From: Nannobrachium achirus
Lineage: Eukaryota > Chordata > Actinopteri > Myctophiformes > Myctophidae
Reading direction: 5' to 3'
Length of the DNA: 64,000 bases
Assembly (NCBI GenBank): GCA_963921795.1
Contig: OY997641.1
Location: 52,164,216 to 52,228,215, forward strand
The position numbers and the translations under genes were made by a program. This document shows positions 12,201 through 23,700 of the stretch, piece by piece (the stretch's first letter is position 1; every line of letters starts with the position of its first letter). Under the pieces are notes generated by a model. That model made no database searches and was not told the origin of the DNA. It worked only from the letters and a program-made list of their open reading frames with translations.

Positions 12201-14322
12201 TGGTCCACAATTAATCAGGCACTCTATGTGGAGGTGTCCTGTTTACCCATAGTAGATCTGTCTACCCATAGTGGATCTGTCTGTCGGGGAGAGGAAAACC
12301 AAAGGACAAGGTGACCATGGTGAGCCTTGGAGCAGAGGGGAAGCGTGTGGATATACTTATCTTTTCCAAAATAAGAAGAGCTACAGATTTGACCTTATTT
12401 GCTTCTAGAGCTTAAGGCCAAGACCAAGACCTAAGAGGTTTTTCAAAGGCTGTTCATTTGTATTTTAAACTTGTATTAGCTGCCTGTCATTTATAACTTG
12501 TGAAATTATGCAGTCTGTCTAAAAGTGTGGATATTTTCTCCGCTTATGAGTGATATTCATCTAATACAATTTTGAAATTCAAATTCAATGGACTTTCAGT
12601 TTGGTCAATTCATTATCAAGTAAGCATTTGATTGGACACCATGTTTATTTTCTCCGGCCTAAAGGGTGAACCAATCGGGTGCCTCCGTGTCTATGACATC
12701 GTTTTTTATGACGTATTTTCTCCGGCCTAAACGCGTTCTAATCAGGGTGAACCAATCGGGTGCCTCTGTGCCTATGACATCATGGACAAATCAACAGAAT
12801 TGAAGTGTTTCATTGGTCTAGCGAACTCATGTCATCATCATTAGTGACATCATATTTTTTTTTTTCAAAGGCTGTTCATTTGTATTTTAAACTTGTATTA
12901 GCTGCCTGTCATTTATAACCTGTGAAACTATCCTCAGTCTGTCTAAAAGTGAGGATATTTTCTCCGCTTATGAGTGATATTCATCTAATACGATTTTGAA
13001 ATTCAAATTCAATGGTCTTTCAGTTTGGTCAATTCATAATCATGTAAGCATTTGATTGGACACCATGTTTATTTTCTCCGGCCTAAAGGGTGAACCAATC
13101 AGGTACCTCTGTGCCTATGACATCATTTTTTATGACGTATTTTCTGCGGCCTAAACGCGTTCTAAATCAGGGTGAACCAATCGGGTGCCTCTGTGCCTAT
13201 GACATCATGGACAAATCAACAGAATCGAAGTGTTTCATTGGTCTAGCTAACTCATGTCATCATCATTAGTGACATCATAATTTTGGTAAAAAAAAGCGGT
13301 TCATAGGAGCAGTTTGCACCGCTCAAAAAATATATATATTATAGTAAAATTCACCCCCATTGATTCTGGAATCAATGGGGGAACATTTATTGTAATCAAA
13401 TTATTGTATTAGGAATGCAACAAAAAACTAAAAACATTAATGAACTCAAGTCTCCATGGCATGAGTAATCAATAGAAAAAAAGTCATTTTGGGGGTGAAC
13501 TACTCCTTTAAGTCTCCTGCCTTGGATGGGAGTCTCGACTCTCAAGATGTAAAAAACTGATTGAACGTAATTAGATCAGAATCTACCTCATTGCTGATTA
13601 TATTTAAATGATTGTTGAATTATTTTTGGTTTGAGCTCTAAATATTGCAGTATAGGCCTACACTTAGCCTACAGGAAGAGTTAGGCCCTGTCTATACCTA
13701 AACTAGACCAGGTCAACCTGGTTGTGCCAGACCCCCTGTCTGTCATCATCATTTATGACATCATGCCTTTTGTAGGCATGTCATCATCATGTCATCATCA
13801 TATATAGGCCTACCCTTTATATAGAAAACCAGGACAGACAGACAGACCGACATTTGCTTATGTAGGCCTACCCATTTCATGGGTCTGGCAAAAATCCCCG
13901 GGCGTTTCTGACTTCGTTTTGAAACCTCTACGCCTCCACACGGGCCCGTGTAGAAAAATATGTCCACACGGTATTATCAAAACGCTAAAAATCCCTGTCT
14001 GTGCGTCACCGAAGCGGGTGGCCGCGCAATCCGTGCAATCATTGCAGCAGCTATCTATCTATACTAGCCTATAGGCTATGCATCGTCCAAGTTTCACTAT
14101 CTTCACACTTTAACATGCACAATTGCTATTTAAACATTAATTTAATATAAATTCGCGAACTATTTCTAGAGCAGGAGAGGGGAGAGGAATCGTCGAGTGT
14201 GGTGCGCGCCGCTCTCTCTCTCTCTCAGCATTAAACGAATGTAACTCTATCAATCAGAACATCGTGGTCAAGCTAGCATCACTTTGTATTGAGAGAGAGA
14301 GTGTGGTGCGCTAACTCTATCA

Positions 14323-14397
<75 letters not shown>

Positions 14398-15632
14398 AAA
14401 GAAGAGGCAGGCGCGTCGTGTCAGATATGCTCCGTTAACAAGACTAGGGCTGTATCTCGTTATTGATAATGAGCACCTTATCGATCCGGCTTATTGAGCC
14501 GGTGGAAAGCATAACTGGTATCTTTTGCAACTGTGAGTTCGTGGCTGACCAGTGACCACCATCTATGAAGATGACATTTGACAAGAGTAACAAATATCAT
14601 TAAAACAATCATTCATTAGGGCTCCATCCATAAATAAGACAGCTGAGCTCTCTAATGTTAACATGTCGTGAATGCGCTCATAAATATGGATATTCTACAG
14701 AGACTACCATGGGATTCTCTCATAGCAAGGAGGAGGAGGCGAGGAGCACAAGGTGACGTAAGCATGCAAGCAAAGAACTTCTCCGTTTACGGTGTCCACA
14801 AGGCAAAATAAATACGCCCGGGTAACAAAAATGCACTGCAGCCGGAGTTTTGGAAACTATTCGGCTAGTCCTCCGTTTGCATGCGTTTGCATGTGGACAC
14901 CCATGTGCGTTCGTGGCTCTACCTCCCCGGGGATTAAAAATCCGTTGTCGTCTGGACGGGGCCTTAGTTAGAATCAAGCCCGAGAACATTATTTAATTCA
15001 TAACCGAATAGAACATGGTGGCCGTACCCATCGAGTTCTATGGAGAAGTGGCACCATGTTATATATGTATTTATTTTCCTCCAAGGTGTGATGAACACCA
15101 ACAACACAGTGGGCAGAGGAAATGATGATATCTACGTCAACGCAGAGGCCTACACATGTCGCCAAGGCAACGATGATGACAGCAATGAAAATGGGTCAGT
15201 ACACTGATAGTTTTAAATTAATCCCAATTGAATAATGTCTTAAGAGAATTAACCTCAGAAATATTCCACAATAATAATCCTCATAACTATCATCGTCAAT
15301 CCGCATGAGGTCTCATCTTTTCTTTTTGAAATTCCAAGTTGTTTTTTTTAGACAGTGGAGGCTAAACGTCTTCCTATCTCCTGTGCTGGTCATTAACTTA
15401 TGGACATCACGCTGAACTAATGTCTTCTCATGTCGATCTCAGAGACCCCGTGGCAGCCAGCAACATGCACCAACACGTCTGCAACCCTGATGAGGAGAAT
15501 GATGCCGTCTATGCTAATACTGACCAAGAGAAGAACACCAAAGATCATCCCAACCCTGGAAGGAGAGCAGTGGAGGACCAGAGTGATGAAGATGTAGATG
15601 TAGATGACTACATGCCCATGAAACCGCAGTGA
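6273..15632 (+). CDS. SRCR receptor gene B2: two SRCR domains, shortened tail (375 aa)
   Basis: Exons are 6273-6315 and 7248-7280 (leader), 10370-10681 and 10885-11199 (SRCR), 11438-11563 (membrane), 15086-15194 (tail) and 15443-15632 (terminal). They sum to 1128 nt and stay in frame. The leader [14 protein letters not shown] continues into a second hydrophobic stretch encoded by exon 2. Each SRCR exon has eight cysteines and phase 1 at both ends, the group B pattern. The first domain has an NNS glycosylation sequon, which the second lacks. The membrane exon is of the VPHLLNP type shared with B4. Tail tyrosines are IYVN, AYTC, VYAN and YMPM. Compared with B4, an 8-nt net insertion after the YMPM codons brings a TGA, so the later IYVN and YIAF motifs are lost. 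Role: probable cell-surface immune receptor. Confidence 0.82.
6357..6811. mobile_element. insertion of about 455 bp in B2 intron 1
   Basis: B4 and B8 read straight across this site. The inserted block has imperfect inverted ends (TCATCCACTGC and GCGGTGGGTGA) and contains a short direct duplication of a CTTATGACGA phrase. ORFs inside it resemble nothing I recognise. It is probably a small non-autonomous DNA element. Confidence 0.6.
6890..7193 (+). mobile_element. 3' fragment of a non-LTR retrotransposon in B2 intron 1
   Basis: The block is absent from B4. It ends in AATAAAGTCTTCAATCAA, and the same tail in reverse, with a longer TGAT run, lies at 48131-48205. A common 3' end with a short-repeat tail and variable 5' truncation is typical of LINE insertions. 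The clade is not determined. Confidence 0.55.
7449..8040 (-). mobile_element. Helitron-like segment, minus orientation
   Basis: Read on the minus strand, the segment ends in a GTTC-GGAA-GAAC hairpin, then ACTGCTT, then CTAG, followed by T in the flank. That is the Helitron 3' end layout. Internal TGGTGGCRCTATAA modules match the Helitron copies at 19-21 kb. The 5' boundary is not resolved. Confidence 0.5.
8379..8450 (-). repeat. tRNA-derived repeat, minus strand
   Basis: The minus strand reads GGCCTAGTGGTTTGAGTG (A-box-like) and GAGTTCAAACCCGGG (B-box-like) at tRNA spacing. It is probably a SINE head or tRNA pseudogene, not a functional tRNA, because it lies inside a repeat insertion. Confidence 0.55.
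8681..8757 (-). repeat. tRNA-derived repeat with CAT anticodon-like triplet, minus strand
   Basis: The minus strand carries CTAGTGTAGTGGTCAGGG as an A box and GATCGAATCCCGCC as a B box, with TTTCATGC in the anticodon-loop position. It lies in the same composite insertion as two other tRNA-like segments. A functional tRNA gene is unlikely but was not tested by folding. Confidence 0.5.
9048..9120 (-). repeat. tRNA-derived repeat, minus strand
   Basis: The minus strand carries GTAGTGTAGTGGTCAGTG and GAGTTCAAACCCCAC at tRNA-like spacing. It is the third such segment in the composite insertion. Confidence 0.5.
10787..10834 (+). pseudogene. truncated SRCR exon remnant in B2
   Basis: A normal SRCR exon start (GACAG acceptor, then the Ala-Ala and LVGS codons) breaks off after about 16 codons and joins intron sequence normally found before another SRCR exon. 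It contains a stop and lacks a donor. It marks a deletion that fused two SRCR units. Similar remnants occur in A3 and A7. Confidence 0.75.
11905..12032 (+). repeat. tRNA-derived SINE-like repeat in B2
   Basis: It contains CCTAGTGTAACGGTTAGAG (A box) and a degraded GTTTGAGCTC B box. The copy in B4 at 30954-31087 has a better B box, GGTTTGAACCC, and acceptor-stem-like CCCCC/GGGGG pairing. It abuts a TTAA-bounded element in both genes. Confidence 0.6.
12033..13511. mobile_element. TTAA-bounded inverted-repeat element with a nested insertion
   Basis: The ends are reverse complements for about 75 bp, starting TTAAAGNAGTAGTTCACCCCC, and are bounded by TTAA as in Kolobok or piggyBac-type elements. 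The B4 copy (31088-31377) is only 290 bp. Here a block of about 1.2 kb (about 12110-13322) interrupts the middle. It has its own inverted tips (GAGCGGTGCAAA and TTTGCACCGCTC) and an internal tandem duplication of about 425 bp (from about 12437 and 12861). No transposase ORF is present. Confidence 0.8.
13683..14966. mobile_element. hAT-like non-autonomous element in B2 intron
   Basis: B4 reads straight across this site (GAAGAGTTAGAATC). Ends are inverted: TAGGCCCTGTC and GACGGGGCCTTA. The insert holds a GA microsatellite at about 14326-14392 and several GTGTGGACA-type phrases, and no transposase ORF. Family assignment rests on the ends only. Confidence 0.65.
14326..14392. repeat. GA microsatellite
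   Basis: An uninterrupted GA run lies inside the hAT-like insertion. Confidence 0.95.
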
Positions 15633-15820
15633 ACTGCAGTGAACATGAGCAGGACAATATCTATGTTAACCAAGACATGAACCCTGAGAGCAGCACCAAA
15701 GAACACCTCAACCCTGGAAGGAGAGCAGTGGAAAGTCCACTATGTGTTGTCGTTGAAGAAGAGAACAATTACATAGCCTTTGAACCCTGCGATGAAGATA
15801 AGAAGGACAATCTAGGCTAA
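15633..15820 (+). pseudogene. out-of-frame remainder of the B2 tail
   Basis: Just after the B2 stop the sequence still matches the B4 tail in another frame, including IYVNQD, the [10 protein letters not shown] repeat and YIAFEP. The frame change comes from an 8-nt net insertion that duplicates GCAGTGAAC. The segment is now 3' untranslated, and its good preservation implies a recent event. Confidence 0.8.
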
Positions 15821-17004
15821 CTGATGACTAGCAGGCTAAGACCATGTTCAATGCAAATGTAACTAGAACTGCACTCTGTCGAGGTGCCAACTTGTGCCTT
15901 GTGCACAAGTAGGCCATGTATTGCTTACTTGTGCGCCAGCAGAGCGCGCCATCACCGCTGGTGATGCCATTGACATGACCACTGGCATCACCAGAAATGC
16001 TGGTCCCTCATTGGCTGTTAATGATGACGTTGCCAGAAATGCTGGTCCCTGATTGGGCTACGGGCTTAAACACACCCCAACATACATATTACATACGCAG
16101 CCGAAAGCAGTCCTTGCATGCTCTGCAGGCGCAAGTAATTACAAGTCAGATCTGTTTTACTTAGAGAAAGGAGAGAAATGCGAAACAATCCATGTCCTCA
16201 AATATCAACTACTTGAATGTAATGTATTATACATGTATTTCATTTATTTAATAGAATACAACATAAAGCATGTTTGTTATTTTGTTGATACAGTAGAATT
16301 AGGCTTGTTGTTATTAAGTCTGTGTTATTTTATACACCATAAAGTAGGCCTATTTTACGTTGACTAAAGCCTTATGTTGATCAGGAGATGGATCTCCTCA
16401 GGTAGAACTTTAGTTCAGGTTTGTAGATTTTGAAACATGTTGGCAAAAAAGATGTTGAATTGTCCTTACAATGAGCGAATGAAACTAGTCTAGATAATAT
16501 CTTTGATACTGTAAATCGGTTGCTTTTTGATATTAGTTTGCATGCATTTTAAGGAAAACTTTATAATCTATTCTAAACAATCATAGCGTGAATTGAGAGA
16601 AAACTCACAAATATTCCAAAGGAATTGTTTTTTGTTGTAATTTAGCTTTTGGTTTATTGTTGCCATTGCTTTTGCACACTTTAACATGGAGGTCAGTCCT
16701 GGCCTGTACGTACATTATATGGATTCTTTATATTATGCCCGGTTTGTTTTTGATGACTGTCAACGTCAAACAACTCAACATCTCAATATGATAGTTTGAC
16801 CACCATAATTCCTCAATATATTTATGTATTCATTTAGTTTTTAAGACATATCTACTGTACAGTGATTGAAATGACAGTAGATTATATGTCAAAAGGTTAT
16901 TTGACTGCTTCTGAATCCAGCTTGCTTCAAATCTCCCATTGCTCAATAGGCACTTACGGTAGGTATAATGCCCAAATTGGGCTTGCATTGTAATCTGGCT
17001 CAAT
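15821..17004 (+). other. B2 to A3 spacer
   Basis: It contains the B2 3' flank and the A3 upstream region. The block at about 15880-16120 (GAGGTGCCAACTTGTGCCTTG, and repeated GAAATGCTGGTCCCT phrases) recurs at 33265-33500, and in part at 29058-29530, so it is an interspersed repeat. No gene was found. ORFs here are short and recur only as repeat copies. Confidence 0.55.
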
Positions 17005-17156
17005 AAAGAGGAAGTCTCAAAATAATACCTGGTTTCCTGCACAGTTGCTATAGAAGTGACCTCACTACAATATAAAAAACCTCACTTCTTCCTAGTTTAG
17101 TCTTCACCTTCATTTGGAGACTGAAAGAGAAGACCCTTTCAACGTATCTCTGCACC
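17005..17156 (+). promoter_or_regulatory. A3 promoter: PU.1/ETS-like box and TATA box
   Basis: AAAGAGGAAGT lies at 17005-17015 and TATAAAA at 17071-17077, followed by the conserved CTTCCTAGTTTAGTC block and the ATG at 17157. Confidence 0.65.
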
Positions 17157-17650
17157 ATGGGACCCTTAATATGGAGAGAAATCCTGTATTTGTACATGAG
17201 TGAGTGCCAGGTTTTATTATTCTATCAATTGATGTATGTATTAATATATAGAAAATAAAGGTATGACTAGGTGTGTTCTTCTCACTTACAGATCATTATA
17301 GTTTCTATTTGAATGAAGTGAGGGCTCCTTCGTAACATTCTAGGTCAATTTATGATAGTATAGTGACTGGTATTGAAATCATCATTAGTTCATCATTATG
17401 TATGAATATTTACTGCATGGTCAGAGCCCAGCACAGTGTTGTCTGCTGTAAGATAGATCCCAGTAATGTACGATGCTTCCTGGGCACTGAGCAGAGACGG
17501 ACGGGGTGAGCATCCTCTAATCGCAATTATTTGAGACAATCACAATTATTTTTTTGCATAATTGTCATAATCACTTCCATGTAAAAAGAAATCATATTGT
17601 ATATCTTCAAACATTTTCAAGAATAATGGAAATAGCAGATCTTCAATCTC

Positions 17651-17702
<52 letters not shown>

Positions 17703-20700
17703 GGTACAGTTTCATGACAGAAAAATATCTCTGTCAAGTTATTTGTCATATCTGCCCTGTGCAACTTTTGTTCATGAAGCCTAAACTAAGTCAACAGATT
17801 CATAATTCATAATGTTCCAATGTTTCAACGACAGAAACACAAATAAAAACGTTAATAGCTATCCTGTAAGCCAAATGACGTCATGATGATGTTATGATAA
17901 CGTCCTCCTGTGACCCCAGTGATGTTCAGAACTAGGCCAGCTCACAGCCCATAATGGGGATGAACTTGACGTCGTCATTACCAGGATGTCATATGGACTT
18001 GTGGAATATTGTTATTGTTTGTAATGTTAGTTGAAATATGAGCATGTAAGGTTATATTCTGGGTCATATCTGACTAGTTATGATATTTATCTGGCCTTGA
18101 TTGGACCCTCTTTGATTAATCCAGGACGTCCGTTTTCGTGGGCAGGATTTACCGTATGTTGGTTGAAATCTGGTGATATTCTAGGCCAGAGCATGGTTTG
18201 ACTTGATCTGGCCCCAATTGAGACGTCAATGATTGGTCCAGGTCCTGACCGTACTTGCTGGCTGGGACCTTGGTATTATTTGAATGACAATTAATGGTCA
18301 CATAAAATGTCATAATGGTGACATAATCGTGCCCTGCAACCAGATAGCTCGGTGGACAGAGACATCCACACTGATGATGGATGCTCACATCTGGGATGTC
18401 AGCCAGCAGGTTTTTATGGGTCACAGGCTACACCTATACGGAGGGTCCCTTTTGCTCTTTCCATGGGGGTCCACTTCCTGGACACAGTTTACATCAGTGG
18501 TGGAAAAAGTAGGCTACTCAAATCTTTTAATGTAAAAGTATCAATATTGTGAAAGCTCACAATGCATTCCATCGCAACGCATTGTGAGCTTGTAGATCGG
18601 CAATTTTCAAATGGCCGAAATGTATATAGTGTAGTAGTGGTATATGTTTTGTAATAATAATCAAAAGCAAAACCTATATGGTAACTGGTAACTAACATTT
18701 TCAAATAAGTAAGTACAATAGCTAGGTCTGTTGATGTATCCCCCTGAAAGCCCCACCTGGGCTGCAATGCTGTAGGTTGGCTTCCAATCAATCAGTCAGT
18801 CAATCAATAGAAAATAAGTAATTTCATGGGTGAAGTACTCCTTTTAAGACTGCTCAAATTCATCAGTTGGGAGATATTGTATTTATTACCACATTTTGGT
18901 CATTAATTAATTGGCATAATAAGCATTATCTACAGCTTTTGATTGGCACCCATCAAAGGCTAAAAAATAATGCTTTAGTAATCTGATTATGATTATAACT
19001 ACTGTTTGAGAGGTTGTTTTTTCCTCAAGCATGTCTCAAACATGCTTGCGGAAAGAACAGCCTAAAATGTATAGAGCACCACGTCTCAACTAAGCAGCTA
19101 CTTCTTACAGTATTTGCTCTATATTTTATTATTGTCTCCACCAGCCGAAGGCATGGGGGAGAGTATGTTTTCCCCTCCGTCCGTCCGTCCGTCCGTCCGT
19201 CCGTCCGTCCGTGCGTGCGTCCGTCCGTCTGTGCGTCCGTCCGTCCGTCCGTCCGTTACCAGCTAATCTCCGGCGCCGTTGGCCCGGTCGTTGCCAAACT
19301 GTGCACACACACTCCCTGGATACCAATTCAGAACCTCTGCCCCACATTTTTCACATGGGCCTGTTCTAGCGCCACCAGGAGGCCGTTTTTAGCAAAACTA
19401 ACTATTGCCAGTACTCTGACAGAGTTTGTCCAAAAATCACGCAAATCGGTAGACAGTGTCTCTACAGTCATGTGATCGACATGGATCTGCCCGATTTTCT
19501 ATATTCCATCCTGATTGGCTAAAACTGGCTTCCAAAGTTAGCAGTATTGGTCAGTTTTGAATAAAATGCCTGAAATCATGAACGCAGTGTGCGATTTTGG
19601 TGAAATTGTGCATGCACATTCCCAATAGGCAGAGGAATAAATGCCACTTAAATATTTTCAAATCAGCCTCATGGTGGCGCTGTAAGTGGCCAATTTGTGT
19701 TTTTACCTATAACTCCACTGATCTGTGTACAACTTTGTATGTGCACTCCCTAGAGGCCAAGGAAAAACCTTTGCCCTGCTTTTTTCATATGTGCCTTTTA
19801 TAGCGCCACAAGGAGGCCGACGTATGTAAAACACATTTTTTCCTATTATTCCTTGAGATTTTCTCTAAAAATCATGCAAATCAGTACACAGTATCTCTAT
19901 AGTCATGAGATCAAGACGGATCTGTCCGATATTTCATATTCCATCCTAATGGGCTAACACTGGCTTCCAAAGTTTGCAGGATTGGTCCATTTTGAACAAA
20001 ATCACTTAAATCATGATCGCAGCTTGTGATTACAGAGACATTCTGCACGCACATTCCCACTATGTCAATGAACAAATGCCACTCTTTTTACATTGACCTG
20101 TTATAGCGCCACCAGCAGGTCAACTTTTTCAAAACACATTTTTGGAACAAAACACATCAAGTCATGCATGCAGGGCCACATTGCCGTTAAAGGCCAAAGA
20201 AGACGTGGCACCCTTTTCACATTTAGCGCCACCAGGACCTAATTGACCTGGTGGAGACCTGTGCTCGGAAGAGCACCGCTTCTAGTATTCACAATGTTAT
20301 TGTCGAAGGCAGAGGGAGAGTATGTTTTCCCCTCCGTCCGTGTGTCCGTCCGTGCGTGCGTCCGTCCGTGCGTCCGTGCGTCCTCGCAGTTTGTGAGCGC
20401 CAAATCTCAGTCGCCGTTGGCCCGGTCGCTGCCAAAGTGAGCACACACATTCCCTGGATGCCAATCTAGAACCTCTGCCCTAAATTTTTCAAATGGGCCT
20501 TTTCTAGCGCCAACTAGTGGCCGATGTTTGCTAAACACATTTCTGTGCACTACTCTTACAGATTTTGTCCAAAAATCCTACAAATCGGTAGGCAATATCT
20601 CGACAGTCATGTGATCGACGCGGATCTGTCCGATTTTGCATATTCCATCCTGATTGGCTAAGATTGGCTTCCAAAGTTTGTGGGATTGAGCCGTTTTGAA

Positions 20701-23700
20701 CAAAATGCCTCAAATCCCAAACGCAAAGTGCAATTATCATGAAATCGCGCACACACGTTCCCACTAGGCCGAGGAAGAAATGCCACTTAATTTTTTTTAA
20801 TCAGCCTCATGGTGGCGCTATAACAGCCCGATTTGTGGTTTTACCTATAACTCCACCGATCAGTTTCAAACTTTGTAAGCGCACTCCCTAGAGGCTAAGG
20901 ATAAACCTTTGCCCTGCATTTTTCACATCAGCCTTTTATAGCGCCACCTTTGGGCAGACTTATGTAAAACACATTTTTGGATATTACTCCTTGAGATTTT
21001 ATCCAAAAATCATGCAAATCGGTACACAGTATCTCTATAGTCATGTGATCAATTCCGATCCGTCTGATATTTCACATTCCATCCTGATTGGCTAATATTA
21101 GCTTCCAAAGTGTGCAGGATTGCTCCGTTTTTGAACAAAATGCCTCAAATCATCAACGCAGCTTGCGATTACCGTGACATTTGCCACACATATTCCCACT
21201 AGGTCAAGGAACAAATGCTACCTTTTTAACATTGTCCTGTTATAGCGCCACCAGCAGGTAGACTTTAGCAAAACACATTTTTGGAACACAATGCTTGAAA
21301 TCATGCATGCAGCGTCCGATTGCCATGAAAGATCTAAGGTGAAGAACATATGCCACCCTTTTTACATTGGCCTATTATACAGTAGCACCACCAGGACGCA
21401 CGGCCTGGTGGAGACCTGTGCTCGGAAGAGCACTGCTTCTAGTTGTCACTTGTCTCTCACAAGGTTTAGACACAGCTCAGGCACATCCTCATTATATGTC
21501 AAGATATAGGGGGTTTTGCTGGCTTCGCCCTGCAAACCACTTCCACAGAGAGTAAAGGTGTGAAATGTTTGAAAAGAGCACAGGTTAAATCTGCAGCATT
21601 CATGTTACTTGAATTGTTAGTGAGAATATTTTAACTTTGAAAAGGGTTACAGTACCATACAGGAATGCACATTGCTTTACAATTATTGTGAAGTCATTTC
21701 CCAGCTGAATCTATGTATGTACCAGTAAGACTCCCTAATCGGGAGATAAGCGACCGACAGGTCGCAGCGTGATTTTAGGCCAAAATGTGTAGAAGTGTGG
21801 AAAAATGTGTATGTAAAAATCGGCCTGATAGTGGCGCTATATGGGACAGATGCATGTTGATGAGATGAGTGTAGCCATACTGTGTACCGATTTGCGTGAT
21901 TTTAGGGCAAAATCTGTAGGAGCAGTGTCCAAAAATGTGTTTGAAAAAATCTGCCTGATGGTGGCGCTATATGGGACAGATCCATTTTGATGACATGAGT
22001 GTAGACATGCTGTGTAGCGATTTGCGTGATTTTAGGGCAAAATCTGTAGGAGTAGTGTCCAAAAATGTGTTTTAAAAAATCGGCCTGAAGGTGGCGCTAA
22101 ATGGGACAGATCCATGTTGATGACATCAGTGTAGAGCAAGTGTGTGCCGATTTGCGTGATTTTAGGGCAAAATTTGTAGGAGCAGTGTCCAAAAATGTGT
22201 TTTAAAAAATCGGCCTGAAGGTGGCGCTAAATGGGACATATCCATGTTGATGAGATGAGTGTAGACATACTGTGTACCGATTTGCGCGATTTTAGTGCAA
22301 AAATTGTAGGAGCAGTGTCCAAAAATGTGTTTTTCAAGAATCGCCCTCATGGTGGCGCTAGAAGAGGGCCATGTGAGAATTGAGATTGTGGTTTGGCAGG
22401 CAAGGAGTATGTGTGCAAAATTTGGCATGGATCGGGGCAACGGTTGCGGAGATATGAGCAGGGCAAAAGTGTGACGTGTGACGTGTGACGTGTGACGGAC
22501 AGACAGACAGACAGACGGACAGACAGCCGGTGGAGGTTTTGGTAGTAAGTGCGACCTGACGGTCGCAATCAACATATTTCGAAGTGTAATGTCACTCACT
22601 GGCAAGATGAATTAATGTTGACACCAATAGAAAAACATGAAAGTAACTCATGGGTCATGGTCTGTTTTTCCACCTACAGTGTCTGTTATCCTGTACATAC
22701 CTTCACATGCAGGTAAGGTTATCAGATTTCTTTTAAATGTATATTTAAAAAAAAGTAATTATGACCATATTCATTCAATAATCTTTGACTTGATAGAAGC
22801 TGCCAAGATTAGATTAGTTGGATCTTCCTTGTGCTCTGAAAGAGTGGAGATCCTTCATAACAACCACTGGGGAACTTTTTCTTTTCATGTTCAGGTTTAG
22901 TGAGGCTGGTGGATGGTAGTGGACGGTGCTCTGGCAGGGTGGAGGTCTATCACAACAACAGCTGGGGAACAGTCTGTGATGACAACTGGGACCTGAAAGA
23001 TGCTGAGGTGGTTTGCAGAGAGCTGAGCTGTGGGACGGCACAGAGTGCTCCTAGAGATGCCCGTTTTGGCCGAGGGACTGGTCCAATCTGGATGGATGAT
23101 GTGCGTTGTTCAGGAAGTGAAATGTCTCTAACTCAGTGCCCACACAGTGGATTTGGTGTACATAAATGTGGTCATCATGAGGATGCTGGTATCATCTGTT
23201 CAGGTAAGAGCAGTGTGGATGTCATGGAACTCATCACGGATAAATGTTTGTTTAAAAATCACTAAGTTGTAACACTATTTATTTTGTGTTCAGTGGTGAA
23301 ACTTGTGAATAGTGGACGGTGCTCTGGAAGAGTGGAGGTCTATCACAACAACACCTGGGGAACAGTCTGTGATGACAACTGGGACCTGAAAGATGCTGAG
23401 GTGGTTTGCAGAGAGCTGAGCTGTGGGGCGGCACAGAGTGCTCCTAGAGGTGACCGTTTTGGCCGAGGGACTGGTCCAATCTGGATGGATGATGTGCGTT
23501 GCTCAGGAAGTGAAATCTCTCTAACTCAGTGCCCACACAGTGGATTTGGTGAACATGATTGTAAACACGCGAAAGATGCTGGTGTCGTCTGCTCAGGTAA
23601 GAGCAGTGTGGATATCAGGGAACTTGTTGCAGAAAAAATGTTTGTATAAACATCACAAAGTTGTAACACTATTTACCATATTTCATGTTCAGGTCCAGTG

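Noticed and set aside
16053-16367. 104-codon ORF in the B2-A3 spacer, repeated at 33.4 kb
   Set aside because: It starts in an interspersed repeat and runs into AT-rich 3' flank; it shows no recognisable protein features.
18149-18552. ORFs at 18.15-18.55 kb repeated at 50.04-50.50 kb as a possible small gene
   Set aside because: Their conservation only reflects the A3-A7 duplication; no domain, overlapping frames on both strands, and they lie inside an intron.
19014-19475. ORFs rich in Arg-Pro-Ser-Val at 3.3, 19.0, 20.2, 51.0 and 62.2 kb
   Set aside because: They arise from CCGT microsatellites and flanking repeat sequence, not from a protein family.
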